Positions 56,196 through 57,876 of a DNA stretch of 57,876 nt are shown here, piece by piece (position 1 is the stretch's first letter; each line of letters opens with the position of its first letter). A program made the translations under genes and the position numbers. The notes below the pieces were generated by a model. It did not search any database and was not told where the DNA came from. It saw only the letters and a program-made list of their open reading frames with translations. Origin of the DNA: CAZTXD01 sp964617995 (GTDB taxonomy: Bacteria; Actinomycetota; Acidimicrobiia; Spongiisociales; ZC4RG35); the NCBI GenBank assembly GCA_964617995.1, contig CAZTXD010000004.1, positions 1 to 57,876 of the forward strand. Direction: 5' to 3'.

Positions 56196-57794
56196 ATGCA
56201 GGTCATAGCCAGCCGCGTCGACCCACGTTCCGATGAGTACCGGTCCAACCGGGCAGCGATGCTGGCCCGGCTGGAGGAGTTCGAGAAGCTCCTCGAGGAG
56301 GCCCGCCAGGGCGGTGGTGAGACTTACATCGAGCGTCATCGCCGCCGTGGCAAGCTCCTGGCCAGGGAGCGAATCGAGCTGCTCCTCGACCCGGACACCC
56401 CCTTCCTGGAGTTGTCGACGCTGGCGGCATGGGGCACCGACAAGCCCCTCGGTGCCAACGGGGTGACGGGCATCGGCGTGGTCAGCGGAGTCGAATGCGT
56501 CATCTCCGCCCACGACCCCACCTCCCAGGCGGGTTCCTCCAATCGCTATTCGCTTCGCAAGAGCCTCCGCGCCCAGGACATCGCCCGCCAGAATCGCCTT
56601 CCCCTGATCAACCTCGTCGAGTCGGGTGGGGCCGACCTCCCCGATCAAGCCGAGGTGTTCCTCACCGGAGGCAAGTGGTTCCGCAACCTCACGCAGATGT
56701 CGGCGGCGGGAATCCCCACCATCGCTCTCGTCTTCGGGAACTCGACCGCCGGCGGCGCCTACGTCCCCGGCATGTGCGACTACTCCGTCATGGTCGACCG
56801 GCGCGCCAAGGTCTTCCTGGGCGGCCCGCCGTTGGTCAAGATGGCCACCGGTGAGGAGTCCACCGACGAGGAGCTCGGGGGTGCAGAGATGCATTCGAAG
56901 GTGTCGGGCCTGTCGGACTACTTCGCCCGCGACGAGCACGAGGCGATCCGGATGGGACGGGAGATCGTCGCCCACCTCAACTGGCGCAAGCTCGGTTACG
57001 GGCCTACCGGGCCCGCCGATGAACCCGTCTACGACCCCGACGAGATCCTGGGTGTGATACCACCCGATTTGCGGGTTCCGTTCGACCAGCGTGAGATCCT
57101 GGCGCGGGTCATGGACGGCTCCCGGTTAGAGGAGTACAAGGCCCTCTACGGAGCGTCGATCCTCACCGGATGGGGGTCGATACATGGCTTCCCCGTCGGT
57201 GTGATCGCCAACCAGCAGGGGGTGATCTTCTCCGAGGAGGCGCACAAAGCCACCGAGTTCATCCAGCTATGCAACCGCTACGACCTTCCGATCATCTTCA
57301 GCCACAACACCACCGGCTACATGGTCGGTCGCGACTACGAGCAGCGGGGAATCATCAAGGACGGCGCCAAGATGGTCAACGCCGTCGCCAACTCCGCGGT
57401 GCCCCATATCTCGTTGATGACCGGGGTCTCCTACGGAGCGGGCAACTACGGGATGTCGGGCCGCAGTTTCGATCCCCGGTTCGTGTTCGGCTATCCCACC
57501 CACAAGGTGGCAGTGATGGGCCCCAAGCAGCTCGCCGGGGTCATGTCGATCATCTCCCGAGCGGCGGCCGGGGCCCGCGGAGTCGAGTTCGACGAGGAAG
57601 CCGACGCCCAGCGCACTGCCCTGATCGAGGCACAGATCGAGCACGAGGAGCAGGCGTACTTCTCGACGTCCCTGGTGAGGGACGACGGCCTTATCGACCC
57701 CCGCGACACCCGAGCCGTGCTCGGGATCGCGCTGTCGGCGATCCACTCCGGGCCGGTAGAGGGGACGGCTCAGTTCGGTGTCTTCCGGATGTAG
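56196..57794 (+). CDS. Acyl-CoA carboxylase beta subunit (carboxyltransferase; MCC-like)
   Basis: The 532-residue carboxyltransferase joins CO2 from carboxybiotin to an acyl-CoA. The crotonase-type double domain shows RGKLLARERIELLLDP, DPTSQAGSSNRYSLRKSLRA, GGAYVPGMCDYSVMVD and a C-terminal GVSYGAGNYGMSGR with KVAVMGPKQLAGVMS. The pattern is closest to methylcrotonyl- or geranyl-CoA carboxylases; the partner biotin subunit is presumably beyond the window end. ATG 56196 is preferred over an upstream start. Confidence 0.93.
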   Translation: MQVIASRVDPRSDEYRSNRAAMLARLEEFEKLLEEARQGGGETYIERHRRRGKLLARERIELLLDPDTPFLELSTLAAWGTDKPLGANGVTGIGVVSGVECVISAHDPTSQAGSSNRYSLRKSLRAQDIARQNRLPLINLVESGGADLPDQAEVFLTGGKWFRNLTQMSAAGIPTIALVFGNSTAGGAYVPGMCDYSVMVDRRAKVFLGGPPLVKMATGEESTDEELGGAEMHSKVSGLSDYFARDEHEAIRMGREIVAHLNWRKLGYGPTGPADEPVYDPDEILGVIPPDLRVPFDQREILARVMDGSRLEEYKALYGASILTGWGSIHGFPVGVIANQQGVIFSEEAHKATEFIQLCNRYDLPIIFSHNTTGYMVGRDYEQRGIIKDGAKMVNAVANSAVPHISLMTGVSYGAGNYGMSGRSFDPRFVFGYPTHKVAVMGPKQLAGVMSIISRAAAGARGVEFDEEADAQRTALIEAQIEHEEQAYFSTSLVRDDGLIDPRDTRAVLGIALSAIHSGPVEGTAQFGVFRM

Positions 57795-57876
57795 TAACCG
57801 GAAATCGGAGGTCAGTCGCGAGTCGTAGCTGAGGACCGCCGACGCTGGAGTGAACCGTGGGCTCGGAACCACCCCT
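57795..57876. other. Window end, non-coding
   Basis: The last 82 bases follow the carboxyltransferase stop. They contain loosely repetitive CGGAAATCGGAGGTCAGTCG-like sequence resembling the short-unit repeats before ctaD. No gene start is visible. Confidence 0.4.

Noticed and set aside
1..57876. tRNA, rRNA or CRISPR loci
   Set aside because: I saw no cloverleaf with a GGTTCGAATCC-type arm outside coding sequence, no rRNA-like stretch and no spaced repeats.

Overview
The window is GC-rich, has an N gap at 46538-46547, and carries several actinobacterial hallmarks: an XRE regulator next to an HbhA-like Lys/Ala-rich protein, ClpS followed by DUF2017, an EtfD-like membrane Fe-S protein, and many start codons placed 6-9 nt after a -10 box (leaderless mRNAs). 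I infer a metagenome- or draft-derived actinobacterium, possibly Acidimicrobiia. The lineage is an inference from gene content; no rRNA or tRNA is present to support it.

Layout. 1-2.4 kb: a DAHP synthase-chorismate mutase fusion behind an aromatic leader-peptide attenuator, then a divergent Lgt, a 33-residue membrane mini-protein and CtaB. 3.3-9.8 kb: a thioredoxin-like lipoprotein and the aa3/caa3 cytochrome oxidase genes ctaC-D-E-F-G plus a small lipoprotein. 9.8-13.1 kb: uncharacterised membrane proteins and two adjacent frameshifted genes. 13.2-18.1 kb: a penicillin-acylase family protein, an alpha/beta hydrolase, a thioredoxin-like ferredoxin and selD, whose true N-terminus contains an in-frame UGA (selenocysteine). 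18.2-24.5 kb: greA, mgtE, a lipoprotein, an M23 peptidase, a class IV aminotransferase and nadE. 24.6-30.6 kb: glnE, an M20 amidohydrolase, tyrA and a second DAHP synthase. 30.8-32.1 kb: XRE regulator, HbhA-like protein, DUF4332 protein. 32.1-42.0 kb: a molybdenum-hydroxylase (form II CoxL) gene cluster, coxS-L-M, then coxD, a baeRF/Vms1-like protein, coxE, a split XdhC pair and a MobA-like transferase. It is interrupted by an oppositely oriented wHTH-DUF559 nuclease gene bracketed by about 51-bp inverted palindromic repeats. 42.2-50.7 kb: DUF2017, clpS, pheA, etfD-like, pspA, PRODH, proC, udk and a DUF4388 gene. 50.8 kb to the end: thiolase, class III CoA-transferase, an inactive-looking/active SDR pair, DUF2254, MaoC and an acyl-CoA carboxylase beta subunit.

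How it works together. Phe/Tyr synthesis is well represented (two DAHP synthases, chorismate mutase, TyrA, PheA), and the fusion enzyme appears to be controlled by ribosome stalling on Phe/Tyr codons. Aerobic respiration is served by the oxidase operon and heme o synthase. EtfD, the thiolase cluster, MaoC and the carboxylase point to acyl-CoA or branched-chain/fatty-acid catabolism feeding the respiratory chain.

The most interesting items are the Sec-encoding selD start, the palindrome-bracketed nuclease gene sitting inside the cox operon with a 50/50 identical solo repeat 26 kb away, the second palindrome family at gene 3' ends, and the FYGYFFF leader peptide. All calls are from reading the sequence; no database search was run.
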